DNA of 64,000 nucleotides from Bradyrhizobium algeriense (GCF_036924595.1 NZ_JAZHRV010000001.1:6661501-6725500); one strand, 5' to 3'. Shown: positions 8,577 to 17,386, counted from the stretch's first letter. A program made the numbers and translations. The notes: generated by a model not told the origin, from the sequence alone.

Positions 8577-10064
8577 CTAGGGTTTCTACACGTCTGGCGC
8601 GACAGATTGACTCGGTGGGTCATGATGTTATCCCGCGTTTGCGGTTTGTATGATTCTGTTTCTGACGCTTTGATTCGAAGGAGCGTCGGAGATGGAGCAC
8701 GAGCCGGATTTGTCACTGGGTGAGTTTGGCGACGTTCGCCTCGATAAAAGGGGGCGGCGTTTGTGCAGGCTATGCTTTGCACGCGCAGTGTCTGCTTGCG
8801 CCGGATGGCGCAGGGTGACTGGGCCGCGTACATGGCGTACTGGCGGTTCGTGAACAATCCGCAAGTCACGACCGATCGACTGATTGAAGGCTGGAGCAGG
8901 CAGACGGCGACCGTGGTCGGCGGGCGTCATGTGCTGGCGATCCAGGACACCAGCGAGGTCAAGTTTCAGACGCGGCAGGGATGTCGGCGTGGACTGGGCA
9001 AAGTCGGCAAAGGCAATGCCCGCGGCGTGTTGCTGCATGCCATGATAGCGGTCGATGCCGACAGCGGGGCCTGTCTCGGTCTCACCGGCGGCAAGGTGTG
9101 GACGCGCAGGGGCAAAGTTAAGACCCCTCACGACGAGCGGGAGTTGGCCAACAAGGAGTCGGCGCGCTGGGTTACGACGGCTGAGCAGGGCTGCGAGGTT
9201 CTGGCTGCGGCGCGCATGATCACCGTCATCAATGACCGTGAAGGGGAGTTCTTTGCGCACTGGGCGCTGACGCCCGGCGACAACGTCCACCTGCTGACGC
9301 GGGCTATGCATGATCATGCGCTGGCCGACGGCGGAACCCTTTATCAAGCGGTGGAGCGAGTTCGCTTCTGCGACAAGGCGGTGATCGATCTGCCGCAGCG
9401 GATGGATCGCCACGGTCGCCAAGCCCATCTCTCGCTGCGCTTTGGAACCGTCGTGCTTAAGCGGCCGGCGCGACCCGGCGTGAAGGAACTGCCTGAAGGC
9501 GTCAAAGTCAGCTTCGTGGAAGTCGTCGAGTTGCACCCCCCGAAGGGGGCTGAGCCCGTTCATTGGCTGCTCTTGACCACTCATTCGATCGCCAATGCGG
9601 CCGATGCTTGGCGGATCGTCTCCTGGTACAAGCAGCGCTGGATCATCGAACAGCTCTTTCGCTCGTTGAAGAACCAGGGCTTGCGAATCGAGGACAGTCA
9701 GCTCGAAAGCGCCGAGGCCCTGATCAAGCTCGTGACGATCGCTACTAAAGCGGCATGTATCGTCATTCAACTCGTTCAGGCCCGCAATGGTGGCGAACAA
9801 TTGTCGGTCAAATGCGCCTTCACCCCCGAAGAAATCGAAGCACTTGCCGCCATCAACAAAACCATGAAAGGCAGGACCGAGCTTCAGAAGAACCCGCATC
9901 GCCCCCACACGCTTCAGTGGGCGGCATGGATCATCGCCAAGCTCGGCGGATGGACCGGCTACGCCTCGCATCGGCCACCCGGACCAATCACATTTCACAA
10001 CGGAATGGCTCGCTTCCAAATCATCGTCGCTGCCAGAGCCATCGAAAATGTGTAGAAACGCTAG
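8577..10064 (+). mobile_element. IS4-family (IS50-like) insertion sequence, 1488 bp
   Basis: Bounded by terminal inverted repeats: left CTAGGGTTTCTACACGT at 8577, right end reading CTAGCGTTTCTACACAT on the opposite strand from 10064 (15 of 17 match). Flanked by the 10-bp direct repeat ACGAAGGGCG. It carries a single transposase gene in the plus orientation, opposite to the regulator it interrupts. Length, ends and transposase all fit an IS4-family, IS50-like element. Confidence 0.92.
8692..10055 (+). pseudogene. IS4/IS50-like transposase with an early frameshift
   Basis: DDE transposase. D1 is in AIQDTSEVKF, D2 in INDREGEFF, and the Y-R-E-K signature is YKQRWIIEQLFRSLKNQG. GDWAAYMAYWRFVNN is the usual IS50-group N-terminal segment. 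The natural start appears to be ATG 8692 (AAGGAG 8 nt upstream), encoding MEHEPDLSLGEFGDVRLDKR. The frame is lost at about 8763 (RGRRL then, in the next frame, VQAMLCTRSV), as if one G were missing. The rest is open from a GTG at 8763 for 430 codons. The element is therefore either inactive, translated from the internal GTG, or affected by a sequencing error. Programmed slippage cannot be excluded, but no clear slippery run is seen. Confidence 0.8.
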
Positions 10065-10074
10065 ACGAAGGGCG
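10065..10074. repeat. Target-site duplication, right copy
   Basis: ACGAAGGGCG, identical to 8567-8576. Within the interrupted gene the duplicated segment encodes part of LALR. Confidence 0.88.
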
Positions 10075-11063
10075 AGGTCAACTGCATCCAATTCCTTTGG
10101 TTTCTCGCGCTCTAGACGCCGCGTCTCCGCTGCCACCAGCTGGATATCCATAGCCCGTGCAAGCCGGGCTGTGATCTCATCTTGCATGTCGAACGGATCT
10201 GCCCGTGGCTTGTCGAATCGCTCGGCCCAGACGTGCGCGCCTGATTCTGCGTCGATGAGTTGTACGTTCACGCGCAGGCGATCGGTCCCGCTCTGGACGC
10301 TGCCTTCCAGCACGTAGCGAACTCCAAGCTCGCGGCCAATCTGCCGAGCATCCACAATTTTGCCCTTGAATGCGAAAGCCGTCTTGCACGAAATAACGAA
10401 ATAATCGGGAAGGCGAGATATGTCGGTGGTAAGATTTTCGGTAATCGCATCGACGAAGTCGTCCTGCTGCTTCTCGCCACTGAGATTGGCGAAGGGCAGC
10501 ACAACAATGGAAAGACGGGGCGCTGAAGACGACACCATTCCAAAGTCGCCGCCATGCGTCGCCAAACTAGCCGATCCGCCCGCGCACTGCTGGTCCTCGA
10601 ATATAGTGCCGACGAAGCGGAAACCTTGTCGCGCCAGCGTTTTGATCAGACGCTGCTCTTGCCCCGAATCGCCGACCGCATTTCGGGCAACGTTGAGGCG
10701 AGTCGTCAACGCCGCATCGGATACAATGCGTCCATTCCAGATCGCGTTAACAAGATCGTCCTTGCTGACGACGCGATCCCTATTGCGGATCAGGTAATCA
10801 AGCAGAGCGAAAACCTGACGGGTTATGGGGACAATCTCGGTCCCGCGCTGCAGCTCGCGCCGCTCGGTATCGAACGAATAATCCTCGAAGAAATAGCGCA
10901 ACGCACCATTCCCCAAATTGCCCTCTGATCGCCTGACGGCGCTCGGGCACGGTCTGGCGGGGAAAGAATAAGCCGCTGGTGAGGAAAATGTAAGCAGTAT
11001 GTCAAGCAGGCCTTCCGCTGTCCTGGCACTCTTATGAAGAGAAAAGACGTCGGGAGATGTCCA

Positions 11064-11342
11064 ATGGATGCGCCCTACAATTCGGTTGCGCCGAAGCATA
11101 CGATTGCGCCCAAACGCCCGCGCCTCACCGCCTTCAGCTGGTGCTGGGCTGCGCTTCTAGATTGGCAAGAACGCGTGCCGTTACGAGAGCGCCTCTGCGA
11201 TCTGAGTGACAGAGAGCTACGAGATATCGGCATTACGCGTGGTGAGATCGACTACGTTGTCGCGAATCGCTCGGTCGACCCGCGAAGTGTTGTCTACCCA
11301 TCATTAACGTCAGTGCCTCGCTCCAAGAACAGCCCGCGATAA
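11064..11342 (+). CDS. DUF1127 (YjiS-like) small protein
   Basis: A 92-residue basic protein with the DUF1127 core RERLCDLSDRELRDIGITR followed by GEIDYVV. Some alphaproteobacterial DUF1127 proteins bind RNA or influence phosphate, carbon and stress physiology. This one has a longer N-terminal lead than the minimal 45-50 residue forms. ATG 11064 is chosen because GGGAG lies 8 nt upstream. An earlier in-frame ATG at 11034 has no such site. It is divergent from the disrupted regulator. Confidence 0.75.
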   Translation: MDAPYNSVAPKHTIAPKRPRLTAFSWCWAALLDWQERVPLRERLCDLSDRELRDIGITRGEIDYVVANRSVDPRSVVYPSLTSVPRSKNSPR

Positions 11343-11377
11343 AAAGCGCCTGCATCGCCTTGTCGGAGGATCGCGTC

Positions 11378-11575
11378 ATGCCACCACAAAAGGCTCTTCT
11401 CATGGAATTCGAGCGAGCGATTGGCGCGTTTCGGGTTCAGCCTGATTGGTATGAGGAATACTGGTTAAGGCCGAAAAAGGCCGCCCCGCCTGGTGCAGAA
11501 AGGCGTTGGCGCTGGAATTTGCTTTTCTATTCCATCTTGTCCGCAGCCACCCTGGTCCACGATCCGAACGACTGA
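11378..11575 (+). CDS. Hypothetical small protein, possibly membrane-associated
   Basis: A 65-residue frame with GGAGG 8 nt before the ATG at 11378. It is rich in Trp, Tyr and Arg (PDWYEEYWLRPKK, RRWRWN) and ends with a short hydrophobic stretch, LLFYSILSAATLV. No family was recognised. It follows the DUF1127 gene by 35 bp in the same direction, so the two could be co-transcribed. It ends 3 bp before the convergent AprI/Inh gene. Confidence 0.45.
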   Translation: MPPQKALLMEFERAIGAFRVQPDWYEEYWLRPKKAAPPGAERRWRWNLLFYSILSAATLVHDPND

Positions 11576-11578
11576 GCG

Positions 11579-12277
11579 CTACTGTCCCCGCAGCATGATC
11601 AGGGGATCGGCGGTATCGGGCACGCGGCGCCATTGCGCGTTGTCGTCGGCCTCGAATTGCCAGATCTCGCCGGCCTTCGACGTCAGGATCATTTGCCCGC
11701 GCTCCAGCCGCCACTCCGTCGGCGCAAAGGCTGCGACCGCGGGATCGCATTTCGGCTTCAAAAACACCTGGAAATTATCGCCCGTCGCTTCGGTATTGGT
11801 CAGCGTCAGGCCGCAGATCGTCTGGCCGTTGCCGCGAACCATCGACCAGTCGCCGATCATCTGGTCCATCGACTTGGCGAGCGAGCGGGCGGCGGCGAGG
11901 TTCTGCAGGATGTAGACGCCCTCGCCGGTCCGCAAGCCTTCGAAGATGCCGCTCTCGACTTCGGTAAAGTCGATCACCGGCTGGCCGGCCGCGTCCTGCA
12001 GCCGCACGATATCCAGCCCCTTGATACTCCAGGCGGTGATTTCCTTGGTGAACGGCAGCGCCGCGGCGCATCCGGGCTCGAGCTCGAGCTTGAGCCCCTG
12101 CGGCGTCGTATCGCCCTTCAGCGTGACGACGCAGGTCTTGCTGCGCTCGGTGGTGGCCAGCTCCCACTGCCCGACCATATCTTTCTTCAGGGTCGAGGCA
12201 TCCTGCGCCGCGGCCTGCGACCCAAGTGCAAGCAGCGCCGTCAGCGCTGCCGCCATGCTCGAACACCCACGCGACAT
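11579..12277 (-). CDS. Periplasmic AprI/Inh-family protein with two inhibitor-like domains
   Basis: Secreted protein of 232 residues with a signal peptide ending near GSQAAAQ. Two AprI/Inh beta-barrel-like modules follow in tandem: about residues 35-120 (GQWELATTERSKTCVVTL) and about 140-230 (GDWSMVRGNGQTICGLTL). Each has the W and Cys pattern of the family. Classical AprI is a single domain of about 110 residues that blocks serralysin metalloproteases. The duplicated form may bind something else. ATG overlaps the stop of the 2-hydroxyacid dehydrogenase gene by one base (TGATG), so it is translationally coupled as the last gene of the ABC-importer operon. The link in function is not obvious. 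Confidence 0.8.
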   Translation of the reverse strand: MSRGCSSMAAALTALLALGSQAAAQDASTLKKDMVGQWELATTERSKTCVVTLKGDTTPQGLKLELEPGCAAALPFTKEITAWSIKGLDIVRLQDAAGQPVIDFTEVESGIFEGLRTGEGVYILQNLAAARSLAKSMDQMIGDWSMVRGNGQTICGLTLTNTEATGDNFQVFLKPKCDPAVAAFAPTEWRLERGQMILTSKAGEIWQFEADDNAQWRRVPDTADPLIMLRGQ

Positions 12278-13266
12278 CAGCGTCCCTTCACCGGGGTTTC
12301 CGGCACGGGCGTCAACGGCGCCTTGCCGGCAAACCAGTTTTTCAGATTGTCGACGACAAGCTGATCCATGGCGTTGCGCGTTACCACCGAAGCTGAGCCG
12401 ATATGTGGCAGCAGCACGACATTTTGCATGGCCTTCAGCTCGTCCGGCACGTTCGGCTCGTTGGCGAACACGTCGAGGCCGGCCGCAAGAATGGTGCCGG
12501 ATTTCAGCGCCGCGACCAGCGCCGGCTCGTCGACGACGGAGCCGCGCGCGACGTTGATCAGGACGCCACGCGGACCGAGCGCCTTCAACACGTCGGCATT
12601 GATCATCTTGGCGGTGGATGCGCCGCCGGGCACGATCACGATCAGCGTGTCCACCGCCTCCGCCATTTCCATCAGGTCGGGATAGTGCTTGTAAGACACG
12701 GCCGAAGACGGATTGCGCGAGTGATAGGACACCGGGACGAGCGAGGCTTCGAGCCGGCGCCCGATCGCCTGGCCGATGCGACCCATGCCGACGATGCCGA
12801 CCTTGCGGTCACGCAGCGAACCGACGCTCAGGGGATAGTTCTGGGTCTGCCACAGGCCGGAGCGCAGGTAGCGGTCGGCCTTGACGAACTCGCGCAGGGT
12901 AGAAATCAGGAGCCCCATGGCGACGTCGGCGACCTCTTCGGTCAGCACATCGGGCGTGTTGGTGACGACGATATTGTGTTCGCGCGCATAAGCGGAATCG
13001 ACATGGTCGTAGCCGACGCCGAAGCTCGCGATGATTTCGAGCCTCGGAAATTGCGACAGCGCCTTCGCATCGGCCGGCACCATGTGATAGGTCACCGCCA
13101 TGCCGCGGATCTTCGCTATCGTTTCGGGCGTCAACCGCTCGAGGTCGGCGCGGCTCTCCGCCATATGCAGGACGTACTGATCCGAAAAGCCGTTTTCCAG
13201 GATCGGCCGGACGGGCCCGTAGATCAGGAGATCGACCTTTTCGGACGAAACATTCGCGGCAGCCAT
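12277..13266 (-). CDS. D-isomer-specific 2-hydroxyacid dehydrogenase (glyoxylate/hydroxypyruvate reductase-like)
   Basis: NAD(P)-dependent reductase of 2-keto acids, 329 residues from ATG 13266. The Rossmann motif GMGRIGQAIGRRLE and the catalytic Arg/Glu/His set are visible (Arg in NVARGSVVDEPAL, Glu in FANEPNVPDEL, His in LLPHIGSAS). The GxGxxG is followed by SYHSRNP, which favours NADPH and thus a glyoxylate or hydroxypyruvate reductase role. The start codon shares one base with the stop of the permease gene upstream, so it is part of the ABC operon. It probably reduces a keto acid derived from the imported compound, which is inference. Confidence 0.88.
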   Translation of the reverse strand: MAAANVSSEKVDLLIYGPVRPILENGFSDQYVLHMAESRADLERLTPETIAKIRGMAVTYHMVPADAKALSQFPRLEIIASFGVGYDHVDSAYAREHNIVVTNTPDVLTEEVADVAMGLLISTLREFVKADRYLRSGLWQTQNYPLSVGSLRDRKVGIVGMGRIGQAIGRRLEASLVPVSYHSRNPSSAVSYKHYPDLMEMAEAVDTLIVIVPGGASTAKMINADVLKALGPRGVLINVARGSVVDEPALVAALKSGTILAAGLDVFANEPNVPDELKAMQNVVLLPHIGSASVVTRNAMDQLVVDNLKNWFAGKAPLTPVPETPVKGR

Positions 13267-14054
13267 CAATTTTCCTTTCCAAGCGCGCTCTCATGCCAGC
13301 GCCGTAATACCAGATGCGAAACTAGCGCCAGCAGCCCATAGATGACAATCCCGGCGACCGACAGCAACAGCAACGCCGCGAACATTCGGGGAATGTTGAG
13401 GCGATAACCGGATTCGGCGATCCGGAAGGCCAGCCCGGAGCCGGCGCCCGCGGTGCCCGCCGCGATTTCGGCGACCACGGCGCCGATCAGCGACAGGCCA
13501 CCCGCGATCCGCAAGCCGCCGAGAATATACGGCAGAGCCGCCGGCAATTTCAGGTACCGCAGCGTCTGCAGCCGCGACGCGCCGTAGAGTTGAAACAGCC
13601 CGGCCAGATTGCGGTCCACCGAATTCAGCCCAAGCGTGGTGTTGGACAGGACCGGAAAGAAACCGACGATCCAGGCGCAGACGATCACTGCCGTTTGCTG
13701 CGGCAGATAGATCAGCAATAACGGCGCAATTGCGATGACGGGCGTGACCTGCAGAATCACGGCATAGGGAAACAGCGAATATTCCAGCCATTTCGATTGA
13801 TTGAACAACAGCGCCAGCGCGACGCCGCCGACGGCGGCGGCGACAAAACCTTCCAGCGTGGTGAGCAGGGTGACGCCGAGCGATTCCGACAGCACCTGCC
13901 AGTCGCCGACCAGCGTCCAAAACACGACATAAGGGCTCGGCAGCACATAAGGCTGGATGTCGTTGACGCGTACCACAAGTTCCCAAAAGCCCAGGCCCGC
14001 GGCGAGCACGGCGATGGGCAGCAGCATCCGGCCGATATTCTGGAAGGCGCTCAT
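13266..14054 (-). CDS. ABC importer permease (SsuC/TauC/ThiX type)
   Basis: Binding-protein-dependent permease of 262 residues with about six membrane segments. The cytoplasmic EAA-like loop is LFQLYGASRLQTLRYLKLPAALPYILGGLR. Start at ATG 14054 is fixed by the ATGA overlap with the upstream ATPase gene. It belongs to the family that carries sulfonates, nitrate, pyrimidine precursors and aromatic acids, so sequence alone does not settle the substrate. It pairs with the ATPase and the THI5-like binding protein of the same operon. Confidence 0.88.
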   Translation of the reverse strand: MSAFQNIGRMLLPIAVLAAGLGFWELVVRVNDIQPYVLPSPYVVFWTLVGDWQVLSESLGVTLLTTLEGFVAAAVGGVALALLFNQSKWLEYSLFPYAVILQVTPVIAIAPLLLIYLPQQTAVIVCAWIVGFFPVLSNTTLGLNSVDRNLAGLFQLYGASRLQTLRYLKLPAALPYILGGLRIAGGLSLIGAVVAEIAAGTAGAGSGLAFRIAESGYRLNIPRMFAALLLLSVAGIVIYGLLALVSHLVLRRWHESALGKEN

Positions 14055-14863
14055 GCGCTGGGCTGCCCGGAATATGAAGGCGCGAGCGCGCTGGAGACTT
14101 CGCGGCAATAGCCGGCATATTCGGCCGAGGTGCGGAACTCCTCCCCGCGCGGCTCCACGGTGGCGATGCGAAACTCGCTTGCCAGGCGGCCCGGCCGCGC
14201 CGTCATCACGGTCACCCGCTGCGACAGATAGACCGACTCGAACACCGAATGGGTGACGAAGATGATGGTCTTGTGCAGCTTGCGCCACAGATCAAGCAGA
14301 TCGTTGTTGAGCCGGAAGCGCGTGATCTCGTCGAGCGCCGCGAACGGCTCGTCCAGCAGCAGAATATCCGGATCGGTGACGAGCGCACGCGCCAGCGAGA
14401 CCCGCATCTTCATGCCGCCGGACAGTTCACGGGGATAGGCATCGGAAAATTCGGCAAGACCGACCTGCGCCAGCGCCGCCTCGATGCGGCTGTCGGCCTC
14501 AGCCGCCGGCGCATGCGAAAGTTTCAGCGGCAGGCGAACGTTTTCGCGCACGCTTGCCCACGGCATCAGCGTCGGCTCTTGAAACACGAAACCGATGGGA
14601 TGCCGCCCGTCCGCCCGGCTGGCGCGATGGGAAACATTCACCGTGCCTGCGCTCGGCGCGCTGAGCCCCGCGATCAGCCGCAGCGCGGTCGATTTTCCGC
14701 AGCCGGAAGGCCCGAGCAACGAGACGAATTCGCCTTTTGTGACATCGAGATCGAGCGGCCCGAGCGCGGTCACGCCATTGTCATAGATCTTGGTAACGGC
14801 GCGCAGACGCACGGCAAGGCCGGCCGCATCGATATCCTTCTCGGACAAAGCGGGCTCGGCCAT
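14051..14863 (-). CDS. ABC importer ATPase (SsuB/TauB type)
   Basis: ATPase of 270 residues. Walker A is GPSGCGKST, the Q-loop VFQEPTLMPWASV is characteristic of nitrate/sulfonate/taurine/pyrimidine-type importers, the signature is LSGGMKMR, Walker B is ILLLDEPFAALD and the H-loop is VTHSVFES. It lies 6 bp downstream of the binding-protein gene and overlaps the permease gene by 4 bp. Confidence 0.9.
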   Translation of the reverse strand: MAEPALSEKDIDAAGLAVRLRAVTKIYDNGVTALGPLDLDVTKGEFVSLLGPSGCGKSTALRLIAGLSAPSAGTVNVSHRASRADGRHPIGFVFQEPTLMPWASVRENVRLPLKLSHAPAAEADSRIEAALAQVGLAEFSDAYPRELSGGMKMRVSLARALVTDPDILLLDEPFAALDEITRFRLNNDLLDLWRKLHKTIIFVTHSVFESVYLSQRVTVMTARPGRLASEFRIATVEPRGEEFRTSAEYAGYCREVSSALAPSYSGQPSA

Positions 14864-14869
14864 CCCGCG

Positions 14870-15889
14870 TCAGTTCTTCGGCCGCAGATCGACACCGACG
14901 CCCTTGTTGACGAAGCGCAACGTGTAGGCCTGGCGGTAATCGATATCGCGGCGAACCACGCCGGCCCGCACCATCTTGTCGAAGAAGTTCGCCACCCGCG
15001 CGTCGGTCATGGCGCCGATGCCGTCGCGCAAGGTATCGCCGGAATCGACGATGCCGTATTCCTTCATCTTGGTGACGGAATAGCCGAGCAATTCGTCGGT
15101 CATTTCCGGGTTCATCTTCTTGATCATCGCATTGCCGGCCGAATTGTCGCCGTAGAGATAATTGTACCAGCCGATCGCGGAAGCATCGACGAAGCGCTGC
15201 ACGAGGTCGGGCTTCTTGTCGACGATCTCGCGGCGGGTCTCGATCAGGGTCGAATAGGCGTTGAAGCCGTGATCGGCGAGCAGGATCACGCCCGGCTTGA
15301 AGCCGGCCGCCTTCTCGACGGCATAGGGCTCGGAGGTGACATAGCCCTGCATCGCGCTCTGCTTGTTCACGATGAAGGGCTGCGAATTAAAGGTGTAGGG
15401 TTTCACCTTGCTCTCGCTGAAGCCGTATTCGGATTTCAGCCACTGGAAGTAGCTCGCGACGCCTTCCTTGGACACGAATAGCGTGAGCGGCTTGAGATCT
15501 TCGAGCTTGGTGAATTTGGTTTCCGGGTGGGTCAGGAAAACCTGCGGATCCTTCTGGAAGATGGCAGCGACCGCGACCACCGGTACGTTGTTGGTAACCG
15601 CATCGAACGATTGCAGCGTGTTCGCGGTCATGAAGAAGTCGATTTTGCCGGCGGTCAGCAGGATGCGATTGTTGGTGTTGGGACCGCCCGGCACGATGGT
15701 GACGTCGAGGCCGTATTTCTTGTAGGTGCCGTCGGCAACCGCCTGGAAGAAGCCACCATGCTCAGCCTCCGCCACCCAGTTGGTTCCGAATGACACCTTG
15801 TCGAGGGTTTCCGCGCGCGCAGGCATCTCTGCCGCAGCCAGCGCCAGAAGGCCTACGGTTAACGCTCGCGGCAAAAAGGCAGGGTTCAT
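14870..15889 (-). CDS. ABC importer substrate-binding protein (NMT1/THI5-like)
   Basis: Periplasmic binding protein of 339 residues with a signal peptide ending near EMPARAE. The NMT1/THI5-like fold is recognisable from NWVAEAEHGGFFQAVADG, VTIVPGGPNTNNRILLTAG and KIDFFM. Family members bind thiamin-pyrimidine precursors, riboflavin precursors, sulfonates or N-formyl compounds. The divergent creatininase-type amidohydrolase and the downstream 2-hydroxyacid dehydrogenase point to a small amide or keto-acid-yielding compound, but this is inference. ATG 15889 is preferred as the signal peptide begins there. First gene of a five-gene operon. Confidence 0.87.
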   Translation of the reverse strand: MNPAFLPRALTVGLLALAAAEMPARAETLDKVSFGTNWVAEAEHGGFFQAVADGTYKKYGLDVTIVPGGPNTNNRILLTAGKIDFFMTANTLQSFDAVTNNVPVVAVAAIFQKDPQVFLTHPETKFTKLEDLKPLTLFVSKEGVASYFQWLKSEYGFSESKVKPYTFNSQPFIVNKQSAMQGYVTSEPYAVEKAAGFKPGVILLADHGFNAYSTLIETRREIVDKKPDLVQRFVDASAIGWYNYLYGDNSAGNAMIKKMNPEMTDELLGYSVTKMKEYGIVDSGDTLRDGIGAMTDARVANFFDKMVRAGVVRRDIDYRQAYTLRFVNKGVGVDLRPKN

Positions 15890-16035
15890 GGTTGGACTCC
15901 GTCGATCGTTCTGGCCCATGATGGGAGGCAATGGACGTGGATCACGTCCCCGGGGAGCTATCCAGGGTGCGGATAACGTCCCCGGAATATCTAACAAACT
16001 ACCTCGCAAATTCATCCAAAGAAACGCTTCGCTCG

Positions 16036-16845
16036 ATGGCTTCAACTGTTCCGCCCCACGACTGGACCGAGATCCGCTGGCCCGGCATCGCAAGCGCCGA
16101 CGCCGCGCGCTGGATCGCGGTGCTGCCGCTGGCGGCGACCGAACAGCACGGCCCGCATTTGCCGCTGGAAACCGACGTCCTGATCGGCGAGGCCTATCTG
16201 GCGCGGGTGCGCGAGCTGTTGCCTGTCGCGCTTCCCGTCACCTTTCTGCCACTGCAGCCGGTCGGCATTTCCACCGAACATATCGATTACCCGGGCACGC
16301 TGACGCTGCCGACCGACGTCGCGTTGAAGGAATGGATGGCAATCGGTGAAAGTGTCGCGCGATCCGGAATCCGGAAGCTCGTGATCGTGACCAGCCATGG
16401 CGGCAACAGCGCGGCGATGTCGCTGGTGGCGCAGGATCTGCGCGCGCATCACGGACTTCTCGTGGTGACCACGAGCTGGTCGCGCTTTGGTGCGCCGGAT
16501 GGACTGTTTTCCGCGGAAGAAATCCGTCACGGCATCCATGGCGGCGCGGTCGAGACATCGATCATGCTGGCGCGCTATCCGCACACCGTGCGGCGAGAGG
16601 CGATCGCCGATTTTCGTCCCGCCAGCATCGCGATGGAGAAAAAATTTCGTTGGCTCTCGGCGCATCGGCCGGTGCCCTTCGCATGGCAGACGCAGGACCT
16701 GCATGAAAGCGGCGCGGTCGGCGACGCCACCAAGGCCTCCGCGGAGAAAGGCGAACAACTGCTCGATCACGGCGCGCGCGCGTTCTGTGAATTGCTCGAC
16801 GATGTCGACAAATTCGATCCGGAATTGTTTCTTCGGAAACCATGA
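16036..16845 (+). CDS. Creatininase-family amidohydrolase
   Basis: Metal-dependent amidohydrolase of 269 residues. The conserved metal ligands are present: Glu and His in ATEQHGPHLPLETD, His in TSHGGNSAAM, and His/Glu in IHGGAVETSIML. The family includes creatininase, mycofactocin MftE and the FAPy deformylase ArfB of riboflavin/F420 synthesis. ATG 16036 (MASTVPPHDW) starts just before conserved sequence. An upstream in-frame start at 15931 adds 35 unconvincing residues. The gene is divergent from the NMT1/THI5-like ABC operon, with about 146 bp for shared control. The two units probably act on the same compound. Confidence 0.85.
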   Translation: MASTVPPHDWTEIRWPGIASADAARWIAVLPLAATEQHGPHLPLETDVLIGEAYLARVRELLPVALPVTFLPLQPVGISTEHIDYPGTLTLPTDVALKEWMAIGESVARSGIRKLVIVTSHGGNSAAMSLVAQDLRAHHGLLVVTTSWSRFGAPDGLFSAEEIRHGIHGGAVETSIMLARYPHTVRREAIADFRPASIAMEKKFRWLSAHRPVPFAWQTQDLHESGAVGDATKASAEKGEQLLDHGARAFCELLDDVDKFDPELFLRKP

Positions 16846-16998
16846 AATCGGGATTTTCTTCCCCTAACCGCCTGAAATACCAAAGAAATAATTGACGAAA
16901 CCATATTTCCAGGCGCGTTTTCGAACCGCTTTCCAGCACGCTCCGTCCAACTGGGCATGCGGACCACAATGGCCGCTCAACACAGGATGGAGATTTCC

Positions 16999-17253
16999 AT
17001 GTCGATCAAGACCAAGTTCACCGCTCTCGCCCTCGCTACCGTTGCCGTTACCAGCATGGCTTCCACGCAGGCTCAGGCCAAGCCGCTGCACTGGGGTGTC
17101 GGCGCCGGCCTCGTTGGCGCAGCTATCGTCGGCACTGCGATCGCCGCTTCAGGCCCCGGCTACTACTACGACGGCTATCGCCGCTGCGGCTGGGTTCGCC
17201 AGTTCGACGCTTTCGGCAATTACATCGGCCGCGTCCGGACCTGCGGTTACTGA
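16999..17253 (+). CDS. Small secreted Gly/Tyr/Cys protein, unknown function
   Basis: An 84-residue protein with a clear signal peptide (MSIKTKFTALALATVAVT to TQAQA). It then has a short hydrophobic Gly/Ala stretch and a C-terminal CGWVRQFDAFGNYIGRVRT with two Cys. Small secreted proteins of this look are common in bradyrhizobia and have no assigned role. ATG 16999 follows a GGAG-containing leader. An ATG at 16987 is an alternative. Confidence 0.7.
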   Translation: MSIKTKFTALALATVAVTSMASTQAQAKPLHWGVGAGLVGAAIVGTAIAASGPGYYYDGYRRCGWVRQFDAFGNYIGRVRTCGY

Positions 17254-17341
17254 TTTCTGCGGCTGACTTGGTTTCTGTTTGAGAAGCGACTTTCTTCAAG
17301 CAAGCCATTTCAAGACCTGACAACGCTTCCTCTTGTTTGAC

Positions 17342-17386
17342 GCGTTTTCTTCACGCGAACCGGAATACCACTTCGCTCGAAAACGC
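17342..17386. repeat. Palindromic intergenic repeat
   Basis: GCGTTTTC at 17342-17349 is the exact complement of GAAAACGC at 17379-17386. The interior (CACGCGAACCGG, CCACTTCGCTC) matches an intergenic palindrome that I recognise as frequent in Bradyrhizobium genomes. Confidence 0.6.

Larger units (their letters stand above)
7820..10916 (-). pseudogene. Winged-helix/TPR regulator disrupted by an insertion sequence
   Basis: OmpR-type winged-helix DNA-binding domain at the N-terminus (YSFDTERRELQRG through KTLARQGFRFVG). It is followed by a FlgO/adenylate-cyclase-associated domain (VVLPFANLSGEKQQDDFVDA, GRELGVRYVLEGSVQ) and, after the insertion, TPR repeats (ARSIFEEALRIDNTNVDVL, LYFHLAAALALQDRKSEA-like). 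This arrangement is common in bradyrhizobial adenylate-cyclase-like regulators. Start is a TTG at 10916 or 10901, the latter with GGGGA 8 nt upstream. The insertion at 8577-10064 splits it. Removing the element and one copy of its 10-bp duplication restores an uninterrupted frame across DLALR/GWTVFF, so the inactivation looks recent. Confidence 0.88.

Noticed and set aside
8628..11099. Long minus-strand frame of 823 codons joining a winged-helix regulator to antisense sequence of the transposase
   Set aside because: Beyond about 10064 it is a chance read-through of the insertion sequence on the wrong strand. Only the regulator part up to the insertion is real.
12277..15889. Nitrate, taurine or sulfonate importer naming for the first SsuB-type operon
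   Set aside because: The ATPase and permease do not separate these substrates, and no sulfonatase or nitrate-assimilation gene is adjacent.
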